Shown piece after piece: positions 24,089 to 33,177 of a stretch of DNA of 64,000 nucleotides. Position 1 is the first letter of the stretch, and the number at the start of each line of letters is the position of its first letter. The position numbers were made by a program, and so were the translations under genes. Under the pieces are notes generated by a model. That model was not told the origin of the DNA. It made no database searches and worked only from the letters and a program-made list of their open reading frames with translations. The stretch is taken from the NCBI GenBank assembly GCA_046346845.1, contig JAXMHH010000002.1, positions 248,001 to 312,000 on the forward strand, read 5' to 3'. The stretch comes from DSSB01 sp046346845. Lineage in GTDB: Bacteria > UBA10199 > DSSB01.

Positions 24089-26659
24089 TCACCTTTTCAA
24101 ACTTCGTTTCCTCTCCTCTTCCTCCATTTCCCATCGCGCCAGCTCCTCCTCTTCGGGGCTCAACGGCGGTTCCACAACTTCGTCTTTGGCGGCCGAACCC
24201 GCGGCAACGCGGAAACGGCCAGGAGTCGGCGAATCGAGCTCTACCTCGTCTGCCTCGTCTGCCTCATCTTCCTCGAGCCTCCCTTCCCCATCGAACCAAA
24301 GCCATGCACCGGCCCGGCGGTCCGCGCCTTGGATCCGAGCGGGCTTGGCGAGTAAAACCCCCCGCAACCTGCCGGAGCCGTCGAGCTGGATGCGGGATCC
24401 CTTGGGCAAGGTCACTCCATCTTGCGTAATATCAAGCGCCAGGTTCGCTTCGGCAAGATGGCCATCCTTATAAAACAGGACGGGAGTTTCTTTCTGGCAG
24501 GGAATATTTTGAATGACTTGATCCTGGTCGAGCTCCAATGCCTCGAGTTTCCCCTGCTCATCCAACCAAACTCGCGGACTTTTCTCGCCAAAAAAATCGT
24601 ACCGTCGCGTTGCGACTCGTATTCCCTGAAACACCAAAGGCTCCAACAGCGAGAAACTCCTGATCCTGCCTTGCTCGTCCAGTTCAATCGCGGATTTCTG
24701 CGGTATCCGAATCCCCGCGAATTCGTGGGCAAGGCCCAGCTCCGCCCTCGCCAGCCGGCCATTAGCGTGGAAATGGACCCAGGAACCCGACTGGCAAGGA
24801 ATCCCCTCCACTTCGTGGGCCTTGGAAATCATCGTCTTCTCGATCCGTCCATTCGGGTAAAAAAATATGTCCCACAAGGTATCGCAGGGAATCTCTTGAA
24901 GCACCCGCGGCACGGAGAGATGCGCATAGGTCAGCTGACCATCCGAATTGAGATGGATGACGGTTCCTGGGGGAAAGGACATCCCCTGCAGGACGGTCTC
25001 CGCCGCCAAGGCCCCTCCCCAAAGCCTGCCATTGGGATGAAAGGCCACCGGAAAGCGATAAGTTTCCCGAAGGAAGCGAAGTTGGATGGGGCCGGAATCC
25101 GAAAAAATGGTGTATGGCATGATCTGCTTGGCCTGGAGGGGAATCCCCTGAATGACTTGGTCCTGGATCAAATGGACGCTTCTCAATCGACCATTGGGAT
25201 GAAACTTTACGGGAAGGCTGGACCGCGCCAGCACTCCCTCGATCAGCTGAGGGCCAGAGAGCTCCACCTCGTGGGGCATCCCGTTTTCGTGACGACTGAG
25301 TACACTCCCTTCAAAGTCAGGCACCGTCTCCAGGTTGGCGCTGTCCCGATAGGGCTGGGGCAGGATTCTTGCGTCATAGACCTCGAGCGGAGGAAGCGCG
25401 GGCGTCCGCCGTTCCACCAAAAAATCCCGCAGCTGGCGCCGCCCCCAACTAAAAACCCCTCCCACCATCAGGGCGCTGATGCCGGCGACCAAGGGCCAGA
25501 GACTATGGGAGCTAGAGTCCCCTCCCGGCAGCATGGCCAGACCAAAAATCGCCGCGGAGTGCAAGACGGGAAGCTCCTGGGCGCGTCCGCGAATCCCGGC
25601 ATCGGCGATCCGACGAATCGTCCTCTTTGGGCTTGCGAGCTGCCGCTCCGTCACCTCGGTGCGGAGGGCCAGCTCCCGGTTCCAGCGGGCAAAGCCCTTG
25701 CCCAAAAACTGGCTGCCGAGACCTGCGCCCACTCCCAAGCTCAGCATCGCGGCGACGGTGTCCGTAATCGTGGTGGCCCCCTCCACCCGCGGGCGCAGGC
25801 CCAAGGCCTCCTCGGTCCGATGAGCGGCCAATAATCCGGCAAAGGTCGAGAGCTGCCCGATGGCAAAGCGGTTGAATCTCTCCATCCCCCGCAGTCGGGT
25901 CGCTGCGCCCAGCGGATTCACCCGGTGCAATCCTAAGAAAGTCTGTTTACCCGCGGCCTGGAATACCTTCAGCAGGCCCAAGCTGAGCGCTGCGCTCGCC
26001 AATTCTTGACGGAAACTCGGCAGTTGGGATTCGACTCCCTTGGCATCCCACTGGCGCAAGAGGTGGCCGGCCAGAGCAAAGGCTGGAACTTCGGCGCTAA
26101 AGGCGATGGCGTTCGACGCCAGCCTCGCCCCCAGCCCCCGCGTGTACCAAGCCTCTCCGCCCATCGCGGCAAAGCGACCCAAAGCAAACCCTTTGACGAG
26201 TCCCGACACGACCGTGCCGGCGAACATCGGGACGATCATCTTGAAGTCGGTCGCATCCTTGACGAATTTTCGGAGCAGGAATTCCGCCCGGCCCCCAAAA
26301 GCCCCCTGTCCCAAGATGGCCTGCATCCGGGATTTCGCCTGTCGGGCAAAATCCGAAGGACCCAATTGTTGGACGACCGAGAGTACCTGGACGGCCGCAT
26401 CGAATCTGTCCTGCGCCTCGAGGCGGGCACCGAGGACCAGTAATCCCTGGGCAAAGAGAGCGGGATCGGTTTCACGGGATAGGGAGAGGATCTCTTGTAA
26501 GTTGGTCTCGCCCAACTCGGCACGCAGGGTGGGATTTTGCTCCAGCAGCGAACCTATCACCTGGGCGGAACGGGAGCCCCTAGGCTGACCCTTGCCGGTT
26601 TCCCCGCTGAAGCTTGGCGGATGCAAAGAGACTCGGAGGAGAACCGGTGCGGATCCCAT
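24089..26659 (-). CDS. Modular protein A: shared N-terminal domain plus NGRL-type repeats
   Basis: 856 aa, ATG preceded by GGGAGGG, no Sec signal peptide. Residues 50-340 are a domain shared with the two large proteins at 33178 and 37117 (ETDPALFAQGLLVLGARLEA, GQGAFGGRAEFLLRK, TRGLGARLASNAIAF, EALGLRPRVEGATTITDTVA). A hydrophobic stretch near residues 375-410 could be one or two membrane segments. From about residue 430 to 800 there are roughly ten repeats of 38-44 residues with core FHPNGRL...IQGIPC, resembling MORN-type beta hairpins. The C-terminus is acidic (EDEADEADEVE). G+C at third positions looks lower than in neighbours. It lies divergent from the metallopeptidase gene. Confidence 0.75.
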   Translation of the reverse strand: MGSAPVLLRVSLHPPSFSGETGKGQPRGSRSAQVIGSLLEQNPTLRAELGETNLQEILSLSRETDPALFAQGLLVLGARLEAQDRFDAAVQVLSVVQQLGPSDFARQAKSRMQAILGQGAFGGRAEFLLRKFVKDATDFKMIVPMFAGTVVSGLVKGFALGRFAAMGGEAWYTRGLGARLASNAIAFSAEVPAFALAGHLLRQWDAKGVESQLPSFRQELASAALSLGLLKVFQAAGKQTFLGLHRVNPLGAATRLRGMERFNRFAIGQLSTFAGLLAAHRTEEALGLRPRVEGATTITDTVAAMLSLGVGAGLGSQFLGKGFARWNRELALRTEVTERQLASPKRTIRRIADAGIRGRAQELPVLHSAAIFGLAMLPGGDSSSHSLWPLVAGISALMVGGVFSWGRRQLRDFLVERRTPALPPLEVYDARILPQPYRDSANLETVPDFEGSVLSRHENGMPHEVELSGPQLIEGVLARSSLPVKFHPNGRLRSVHLIQDQVIQGIPLQAKQIMPYTIFSDSGPIQLRFLRETYRFPVAFHPNGRLWGGALAAETVLQGMSFPPGTVIHLNSDGQLTYAHLSVPRVLQEIPCDTLWDIFFYPNGRIEKTMISKAHEVEGIPCQSGSWVHFHANGRLARAELGLAHEFAGIRIPQKSAIELDEQGRIRSFSLLEPLVFQGIRVATRRYDFFGEKSPRVWLDEQGKLEALELDQDQVIQNIPCQKETPVLFYKDGHLAEANLALDITQDGVTLPKGSRIQLDGSGRLRGVLLAKPARIQGADRRAGAWLWFDGEGRLEEDEADEADEVELDSPTPGRFRVAAGSAAKDEVVEPPLSPEEEELARWEMEEEERKRSLKR

Positions 26660-26698
26660 GGCTATGCCCTCCCGAGCCCTTCGGTTGAGAATGAATAG

Positions 26699-26725
26699 CT
26701 ATCGCTTGGGAATTTTCGAAGTTGC
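26699..26725 (-). promoter_or_regulatory. ECF-type promoter element 2 (modular protein A)
   Basis: On the minus strand GCAACTT at 26725-26719, 14 bases, CGATAG at 26704-26699, about 40 bases before the start codon. It is back to back with element 3. Confidence 0.65.
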
Positions 26726-26761
26726 GGGGAAAAATAGCCTCCCTTTTTCTACGCTTCCTTA

Positions 26762-26788
26762 GCAACTTCATGGCCTCGGTGCCGACGC
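26762..26788 (+). promoter_or_regulatory. ECF-type promoter element 3 (metallopeptidase gene)
   Basis: GCAACTT at 26762-26768, 14 bases, CGACGC at 26783-26788, about 33 bases before ATG 26822. Confidence 0.6.
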
Positions 26789-26821
26789 CTTCCTTTAGCT
26801 TCGGGTAAAGACGAGGGGCAC

Positions 26822-29149
26822 ATGGTAGACGCAACGGCCAAAACCGTTAACGATGTCTTGGCACTTGCCGGGATCGATCCCGCCCATCTGAGCGTGACGG
26901 CCTGCGAGAAGGTGGATGCCTGTACCCTGCGCAGCCAAGAAGGAAACGCAGTTCAAGAGAAGCGCTTCGAGGACCTGGAGGGGTTAAGCGCCTACGTCAA
27001 CCAATGGATCGGAGCGCATCCGAACCTTGCCAAAAACAAGCTGCCGGAGCGCAGCCGCCTGTTTCGCTCGGTGAATCCAAAATTCATTCTGTTCGATTCG
27101 GACAAATTCCAGGGTTCGGAGGGTTTTCTTTATCGGTTGCGCGACGAATGGAAATTGGTCCGCGACGGCGGAGACGCCCAAAATATCCCCGTCTTATCCG
27201 AGGATCTGCTGAAGCTCGCCCATGCGGTATTGCCGCCGAAGGAGTTCGAGCAAGCCACGGCCATTCTGGTCAAGGATCCCAAGCCGCTGACCGCCTTGTT
27301 GGAGGCCTTGGCCGGCAAGACCTGGAAAGACCTCGGATTGCAGGCGAGCCCGACGGAATTCGGCAATAGGAATTACCCCTTCGAGGTCCCCGAGGATCCA
27401 AAACTCCCGTCCTTCCTCAGCCCCTTTCATGCCGTCAACCTCACCTGGCACCCTGAAGTCAAGGTTCCCTGGTCCGACCCTTATCTGCAAGTGGAATGGC
27501 GCGGCTTCTTGACCGAGGCAGGGATCAAAATCCAGCGGGAGAAATCGTCGGGAGACCCGTGGAACGCAAAATATTATTTTAAGGGACTATTGTTGATGGA
27601 TTCCGAAAGGATCGGGGATCAGGTCCGAGTGCGAGTTTATAGCCCTCTCGAACGGTTGGAGCAAGAGACCGTCCTATCAGTACCCCCGAAAATTCCGGTT
27701 CAGGTCCTCGAGCCCGGCAAGGATGGAAATCCCTATTCCCTGAAAGTGCATGGCCTGACCTTTCGCGTCTTCGCGTACTTTCCGGACAGCGCCGCGCTGG
27801 AGGATAAAACCAAGGAGCTCCAAGCCCTAGGGAGGGCCCTCCAAAAAATCCCGCCCGCCATGCTGCGTCCGCTCAGTCAAGGTGTCGGGAAGGAAGAACC
27901 GGTTCAAATATTGCTGTCCTCGAAGGAGCTTGCTTTCGAAGTGGGCTGGGTCAAGCCCGAGGCCTTTCGAATCACGGGGGCCAATTACAATTTGGTGGAG
28001 AACCGTGCTTGGATCCCTCTGACATACGACCGCATCGGAAGAATCGATCGGGGGTCCACCATCCTCCATGAAATCGGCGGACACGCCTATTCGGATTTTC
28101 GGGTCCCGCAGGACGGAGTGGAGGAGCTTGCCGATCCAAGCCGGAGCGCTCTACGGGACTATTATGCCTGGAAATTGGCGCAAATTTTTTCGCCTTCCGA
28201 ACTGGCTACCTACGACGCGCTCAGCCGCAAGTACCTGGACTGGCTTGGCGCCGGCGATCGGGACGAAAATGCAGGCAAAAAATTAGCGACCGAACTGCAG
28301 CCCTTTCGCAAGAGGATGCTGGAGCGTTTCCTTTCCGAGTACGCGGCGGAGGGCGGCGAAGGAATCGGCCCCCATCTGAAGGCACCCAGGGAATTTGTCG
28401 CGGAGGTATTGGCGCACTTCTTTCTGGGGCTGGAAGACCATGACAAATGGGCTGCGGAGGTGAAGCGGGAACCCCTGTTGCGCTTGATCGGGATGGATTA
28501 CCTTTTTCAGCAATATGGGGTGGAGACCATCGGCCGCATCTCACGGGGAGAGGTCTATTCCGCCCAGACCTTCTCAACCCTCTTGGGCATTCGGGTGGAT
28601 GGCGTTGACGCGGAAGCCTACGACTCCGCCGGCGTCTCCTTGGATGGCAAGATCCGCAGGGGATTCGTCTTTCCCCTCCAAGCGGGGCTTCAGGGCCTAT
28701 CCCTGCAATCCAACGATAAATCCCTCTCCGGGCTAGGCGGTGGTGTTGGAATAAAACTAGGTTATCGCTGGAACAACTTCGGGGTTGGGGGGCTCTTCGA
28801 ATTCGCCGCCTATAAGATGGATGCGTCCTCGCTGGGACTCAAAGACCGCCTGAACGTCGGCACCTTGGACCTTGGCCTTTGGACCCAATTTTCCCTGCAA
28901 AATAAGGGCTTCGGGATCTTCTTCGAACCCACCTTGGGATATCGAAATACCTCGCTGGACAAGGCCCCCGGCGGCGGCGCGTCCTTTTGGATGGGCGCGA
29001 ATGCGGGGCTGGGGGTCTTGAGCAACAGCCTGGGCCTGGTGCTGCAGAACAAGTGGAACCTTTCCCAGCCCGGGCAATGGCAAAATTACGGCCTGATGCT
29101 TTACTTCGATCCGGCGATTTTTTTCCGACACGCGGGAGTTTTCGACTAG
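26822..29149 (+). CDS. Predicted zinc metallopeptidase with C-terminal barrel-like domain
   Basis: 775 aa, ATG after GAGGGG, no signal peptide. A helix TILHEIGGHAYSDF carries His416, Glu417 and His421, a six-residue HExxGH version of the usual HExxH. About 110 residues later PREFVAEVLAHFF offers Glu528 as third ligand, the pattern of gluzincins related to anthrax lethal factor; HExxGH itself is known from the M49 family. Residues about 620-775 are a series of amphipathic strands (VGIKLGYRWNNFGVGGLFEF, FGIFFEPTLGYRN, LGLVLQNKWNL) resembling an outer-membrane barrel. The first 380 residues are not recognised. Its ECF-type promoter links it to the modular proteins. Peptidase activity is inferred. 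Confidence 0.75.
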   Translation: MVDATAKTVNDVLALAGIDPAHLSVTACEKVDACTLRSQEGNAVQEKRFEDLEGLSAYVNQWIGAHPNLAKNKLPERSRLFRSVNPKFILFDSDKFQGSEGFLYRLRDEWKLVRDGGDAQNIPVLSEDLLKLAHAVLPPKEFEQATAILVKDPKPLTALLEALAGKTWKDLGLQASPTEFGNRNYPFEVPEDPKLPSFLSPFHAVNLTWHPEVKVPWSDPYLQVEWRGFLTEAGIKIQREKSSGDPWNAKYYFKGLLLMDSERIGDQVRVRVYSPLERLEQETVLSVPPKIPVQVLEPGKDGNPYSLKVHGLTFRVFAYFPDSAALEDKTKELQALGRALQKIPPAMLRPLSQGVGKEEPVQILLSSKELAFEVGWVKPEAFRITGANYNLVENRAWIPLTYDRIGRIDRGSTILHEIGGHAYSDFRVPQDGVEELADPSRSALRDYYAWKLAQIFSPSELATYDALSRKYLDWLGAGDRDENAGKKLATELQPFRKRMLERFLSEYAAEGGEGIGPHLKAPREFVAEVLAHFFLGLEDHDKWAAEVKREPLLRLIGMDYLFQQYGVETIGRISRGEVYSAQTFSTLLGIRVDGVDAEAYDSAGVSLDGKIRRGFVFPLQAGLQGLSLQSNDKSLSGLGGGVGIKLGYRWNNFGVGGLFEFAAYKMDASSLGLKDRLNVGTLDLGLWTQFSLQNKGFGIFFEPTLGYRNTSLDKAPGGGASFWMGANAGLGVLSNSLGLVLQNKWNLSQPGQWQNYGLMLYFDPAIFFRHAGVFD

Positions 29150-29183
29150 CCACCCGGACAAAAACAGGCAACTAGCGGGCCCC

Positions 29184-30200
29184 TCAAAGCAGCAGGGACA
29201 GTTCCGGCAGCGGCGTGCGCTCCACCACCTCGAAAGAGGCCAGGCGGGGCGCGTGCAAATCGATCAGGCGTTTGTCCCCACCCCGGCCCGTCTCGAAGAG
29301 CTGGACACGCAGGTCGGCGCTTTCGCTGTGGTAGCAGTAGAGCTTGCCCCCGCCCGGATCGGTGTAGGTCACGCCCGCCATCTCGACGGGCCGGCTGACG
29401 AGAGAGGCCTTGAGGCGATAGTGGCCGCGATGCCCTTCCAGTTCCCAGGCCGCGGGGCTGTAGCGACTTTGATTAAAGAGCAACTGGCTGAGCCGATTGA
29501 AGCGCAGGGTCTTGCCATCTCCTAGGCGCAGGCAGAGCGCGGTCAGGGGACGCAACAGTTTCTTGCCCACCCGGATCTGCCCGCTGAGCGCCTCGAAGAC
29601 GGCCCCCGCATCCTCCCCGAAGGCGTTGCAGTGGCTCCAGGCCCAGCGTTCGGCGTGCTCGCTCCCCCAGAGGTGGGATTGGCTGCCTGGTGCCTCCTGC
29701 AGCCGCAGCCTCTCCCCATCCACCCAGACCTCCCCCGAGACCCGCACCGACCAGTTCGGGGAAAGGTATTTCGTCTTGGGAAAAGGGAGGCGATAGAAAG
29801 AGGCGGGATAGAGCGCCAGGCTCGCCTCGTTGGGGAGGAATTGGAGGTCCCAGCGGAGTTCGTGGCCCCCCGAGGCGACGCGGCCGCGGGCGCCGTTGTT
29901 GTAGATCGCGCTCTCTCCCGCTTGGAAAAAAAAGATATCCCGGTCCACGGTGGCCTGTTCGGCCGTCACCGTCTCCTTGACGGCGATCGGTCCGATACCG
30001 GCCTGGTCGCGGAAGGCGACCGCCCAAACCGAGGCCGAGGGCGGGCCGAAGCCGCGCCGCGGGGCCAAGAGGCTGTAGCGCAGCCAAAAGGCACGCCCCA
30101 GCTCCGGGACGTGGCAGATCAGGAAATAGACCTCGTAGAAGGGATGGCGGCGGCCGTCCCATCGCACCATATTGTCATATTCTTGCTGGTATACCGCCAT
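29184..30200 (-). CDS. CrtC/AttH-like (lipocalin-type) protein
   Basis: 338 aa, no signal peptide. The content is strongly beta: paired strands with conserved Trp, including SPNWSVRVSGEVWVDGE, and the segment SQSHLWGSEHAERWAWSHCN followed by AVFEALSGQIRVG. The W-x-H-C-N-x-F motif resembles carotenoid hydratase CrtC, AttH and tocopherol-cyclase-like proteins, which bind hydrophobic molecules between two lipocalin-like halves. The match is by pattern only. It overlaps no gene but starts 12 bases after the histidine kinase stop, so the two are probably cotranscribed. Confidence 0.6.
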   Translation of the reverse strand: MAVYQQEYDNMVRWDGRRHPFYEVYFLICHVPELGRAFWLRYSLLAPRRGFGPPSASVWAVAFRDQAGIGPIAVKETVTAEQATVDRDIFFFQAGESAIYNNGARGRVASGGHELRWDLQFLPNEASLALYPASFYRLPFPKTKYLSPNWSVRVSGEVWVDGERLRLQEAPGSQSHLWGSEHAERWAWSHCNAFGEDAGAVFEALSGQIRVGKKLLRPLTALCLRLGDGKTLRFNRLSQLLFNQSRYSPAAWELEGHRGHYRLKASLVSRPVEMAGVTYTDPGGGKLYCYHSESADLRVQLFETGRGGDKRLIDLHAPRLASFEVVERTPLPELSLLL

Positions 30201-30212
30201 GCTCCAAGGCCC

Positions 30213-31646
30213 TCACAACTCCGGTCCCCTGCCCAGGTCGGGGAGATAGACGCAGAAGCGGGCCCCCGGCCCGTAGCTGGTATCCACCCAGACCCGACCG
30301 CCCAGCTTCTCGACCGTCTTTTTGACGATCGCCAGGCCCATCCCCGAGCCCGGCACCTGGGGACGGTGCCGGAAAAAGGGATGAAAGACCTTGTCGCAGA
30401 GCTCCCGCGGAACGCCCGCCCCCCGATCGCTGACCCAAAGTTGGATCGCCTCGTACTCGCGAAAGCAGGCGACCGAGACCGTCTCGCCCTCCGGGGAAAA
30501 TTTTACGGCATTTTGCACCAAGTTGAGCAGGATCTGCTTGAAACCCTTGGCGGAGGAGATCAAGGACGGCCAGGTCTGCGGCCATTGGACGGATACCCGC
30601 CGCTCGCCTTTCGCCGCGGCCAGCATGCCCTCCACTTCCTCGGCGATCCTGGCCAAATCCACCGGCTCCCGGTCGCCGACCATCCAGCCGACTTTCATAT
30701 AGTGGACCAGGTCCTCGAGCCATTCGAGCATTTGGGTGGAATTTTCCTCGATGCGCCGCAGGAAATCCTCGCGTTTCCCCGGTTCCGTCTCGCCGGGCTC
30801 GCGCAGCAGGCCCGAGAAACCCCGGATCGTGATCAGCGGGGCCTTCAGGTCGTGGGAAATGGCGCTCACCAGGAATTGCATCTCCTCGTTGAGAGCCGCC
30901 ACCTCGCGGCTCTTGCGCTCCAAGGCCTTGACGGTCAGCACGTAGAATTTGAAGAGGAGGAAGGCCATGGTCAGGATCAGGGCCGCAAAGCCCAGCTCGA
31001 TGACGTAAAAAAATCGGTAGAGGTCGATCGCGATGAAGATGTCGTTGACGACGCTGAGCACGAAGACCGCCACGCCGAACGGGAGGGCCCAGCCCAAAAA
31101 ATGCTCCCGGTAGACCCGCAGCCAGCGCAGGCCCAGCAGAAAGACGTGCGGCAGCGTCCAGGCCAAGAAGCCAAAATAAAAAGGCCCCGGCTGCGCCTCG
31201 GTGACATAGGTCGAATAGCCGAAGAGGGCGAAGTGGCGAATCTCCGCCACCGGCCGGAAGAACATCCCGTCCCAAAACAGAAAAGGGACGAAGGCCAGGG
31301 TGACGAGCGGGACGATCTTGGAAAAATACAGGCTGGGCCGCTCCAGGTAGCTGGCCGTGAACAGCGTGAAGAGGATGAAGGTCGGAACCATGGCCGCGAG
31401 CTGCAACTGGTTGCAGAACAGGCTCATGCGGAACTCGGAGGCGGAATAAAGCTCGAAGGTGGCGAAGGAGAACACCGCCAGGCTCAAGGAAGCGAGCCCG
31501 AACAATAGAAAACGCAGGCGCTGCTGGGTCTTGAGCGGCAAGAGGCGCGCAAAGCTGAGGTAGACGACTCCGTTCCACAGGAACAAGGTGCAGAACACCG
31601 CTGAAGGGAGGGAAATTCTCCGGATGACGTCAGGGAGCCAGTCCAT
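30213..31646 (-). CDS. Membrane sensor histidine kinase
   Basis: The start is ATG 31646 with AGGGGG just upstream; the frame continues to 31685. The 477-aa protein has about seven to eight N-terminal membrane helices (residues 5-245), similar to 7TM-type sensor kinases, then a short coiled linker, a HisKA domain with the phospho-acceptor His in AISHDLKAPLITIRGF, and a HATPase domain with N box NLVQNAVKFSPEGE, G1 VSDRGAGVP and G2 GSGMGLAIVKKT. There is no receiver domain and no adjacent response regulator, so the partner is elsewhere. The stimulus is unknown, probably membrane-associated or hydrophobic. Confidence 0.93.
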   Translation of the reverse strand: MDWLPDVIRRISLPSAVFCTLFLWNGVVYLSFARLLPLKTQQRLRFLLFGLASLSLAVFSFATFELYSASEFRMSLFCNQLQLAAMVPTFILFTLFTASYLERPSLYFSKIVPLVTLAFVPFLFWDGMFFRPVAEIRHFALFGYSTYVTEAQPGPFYFGFLAWTLPHVFLLGLRWLRVYREHFLGWALPFGVAVFVLSVVNDIFIAIDLYRFFYVIELGFAALILTMAFLLFKFYVLTVKALERKSREVAALNEEMQFLVSAISHDLKAPLITIRGFSGLLREPGETEPGKREDFLRRIEENSTQMLEWLEDLVHYMKVGWMVGDREPVDLARIAEEVEGMLAAAKGERRVSVQWPQTWPSLISSAKGFKQILLNLVQNAVKFSPEGETVSVACFREYEAIQLWVSDRGAGVPRELCDKVFHPFFRHRPQVPGSGMGLAIVKKTVEKLGGRVWVDTSYGPGARFCVYLPDLGRGPEL

Positions 31647-31669
31647 AGACCCCCTTAAGCTTGCCTGGA

Positions 31670-31712
31670 AGCGCGTCAAAAGCAAAGGAGGGAATTTGGC
31701 GAGCGCGTCAAA
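31670..31712. repeat. Direct repeat AGCGCGTCAAA, two copies
   Basis: An identical 11-mer at 31670-31680 and 31702-31712, 32 bases apart (about three helical turns), between the histidine kinase start and the end of rimO. The second copy overlaps the rimO stop. It could be a regulator site; no more can be said. Confidence 0.4.
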
Positions 31713-33111
31713 GCACCTCGGCCACCAGGTCGTACTCGTGGGCCTCGGTGACCCGGACCTCCAGGAAGCTGCCGGGCTTGGCCGCGTCGCCGGACAGGTA
31801 GGTCACGCCGTCGATCTCCGGGGCTTGGCTCGGCAGGCGACCCTGGTAGACCAGCTCGCTCTCTTCCGAGACCCCCTCGCAGAGCACCCGGAGCCGGCGG
31901 CCGACCAGGGCCCGGTTTTTCCGCAGCGAAACGCCCTGCTGCAGCTCCATCAGCCGCTCGTAGCGCTCCCGCTTGAGGGCCGCCGGCACCTGGTCGGGGA
32001 GCTTGGCGGCGGGGGTCCCCTCCTCCCGCGAATACTGAAACACCCCCAGCCGGTCGAACTCGGTGTCCCGGACGAAGTCGTAGAGCTCTTGGAACTCCGC
32101 CTCGGTCTCTCCGGGATACCCGACGATAAAGGTGCTACGCAGGGAAATTTCGGGCATCGCCGCCTTCAACCGGTCGAGCACCTGCCGGACGTAACGCGAA
32201 GGCGAGCCGCGCTTCATCGAGCGCAGCACGCGCTCGCTGATGTGCTGGAGGGGCATGTCGACGTATTTCACGACGTGCTCGGAATCCCGCAGCACCCCGA
32301 TCAGGCGGTCGGAAAACTCGAGCGGGTACATATAGAGGGGGCGTAGCCAGTAGTCGCCGGGGACGGCGTCCAGCTTGGCGAGGAGATCGGCCAGGCCGCT
32401 GCCGTCCCGCAGGTCCTTGCCGTACTCGTTGAGGTCCTGGGCGATCAGGTTGAACTCCTTCACGCCCCGCGCGGCCAGTTCCGCGACCTCGCGGACGATG
32501 GAATCCATCGGCCGGCTCTTCAGGTCCCCGCGGATATGCGGAATGACGCAGAAGGAGCAGCGGTGCGAGCAGCCCTCGGAAATTTTCAGGTAGCTGTAAT
32601 GCTTGGGGGTGGCCAAAATCCGCGGCAGATCGGGATCGGGGAGGATCTGCCTGGCGGGAGAGAAATCCGACAGCCCCTTGGCCTCCGCCGCCTCCGGCAA
32701 CAGCCTCTCCCCCACTCGAATCCGGCGGAAGGACTTGTTCGCGCCGAAGCGCTCGCGGAGCATCTCGGAGAGCTTGTCGAATTCGCTCAAGCCCACGAAG
32801 AGATCGACCTCGGGCATCTCCTTGGCCAAGTTCGCGCTGTAGCGTTGGGTCAGGCAACCGGAGGCGACCAGCACCTCGCAGCGCCCGGTCTCTTTGTAGC
32901 GGGCCGCCTCGAAGATCTGCTCGATGGATTCCTTTTTCGATTCGGCCACGAAGCCGCAGGTATTGACGACGATGACCTGGGCCTCCCCGGGCTCGGTGGT
33001 GAGCGCAAAGCCGTCCCGGGTCAAGCCGCCCAGCATGAGCTCGGCGTCGACCAGGTTTTTGGGGCAACCCAAGGAGATCAGGCAGACCTTTTTTGGCTCT
33101 TCCAGTTCCAT
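31708..33111 (-). CDS. rimO: Ribosomal protein S12 methylthiotransferase
   Basis: Adds a methylthio group to Asp of ribosomal protein S12. At 467 aa it has the three-domain layout: UPF0004 domain with cluster-binding Cys in SLGCPKNLVD, NTCGF and SGCLTQRY; radical SAM domain with CSHRCSFCVIPHIRG; and a C-terminal TRAM domain (VLCEGVSEESELVYQGRL onwards). SLGCPKN and CVIPHIRG distinguish it from MiaB. A residue stretch 125-165 (RRIRVGERLLPEAAEAKGLS) is an ordinary linker. The ribosome-binding site is weak. Confidence 0.95.
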   Translation of the reverse strand: MELEEPKKVCLISLGCPKNLVDAELMLGGLTRDGFALTTEPGEAQVIVVNTCGFVAESKKESIEQIFEAARYKETGRCEVLVASGCLTQRYSANLAKEMPEVDLFVGLSEFDKLSEMLRERFGANKSFRRIRVGERLLPEAAEAKGLSDFSPARQILPDPDLPRILATPKHYSYLKISEGCSHRCSFCVIPHIRGDLKSRPMDSIVREVAELAARGVKEFNLIAQDLNEYGKDLRDGSGLADLLAKLDAVPGDYWLRPLYMYPLEFSDRLIGVLRDSEHVVKYVDMPLQHISERVLRSMKRGSPSRYVRQVLDRLKAAMPEISLRSTFIVGYPGETEAEFQELYDFVRDTEFDRLGVFQYSREEGTPAAKLPDQVPAALKRERYERLMELQQGVSLRKNRALVGRRLRVLCEGVSEESELVYQGRLPSQAPEIDGVTYLSGDAAKPGSFLEVRVTEAHEYDLVAEVL

Positions 33112-33177
33112 AGTGGGAAAGGGAGGTCCTTAACATTCCCGCTGACGGCAGGACAATGGGGAAATCGGCGGCCGGGT

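Noticed and set aside
24300..25400. Calling the NGRL repeats a YwqK-type antitoxin
   Set aside because: Unit length and the IQGIP half-motif differ, and no cognate toxin gene is adjacent.
29631..31508. A 625-codon plus-strand frame opposite the CrtC-like and kinase genes
   Set aside because: The minus-strand genes have clear HisKA/HATPase motifs and ribosome-binding sites; the plus-strand frame has neither.
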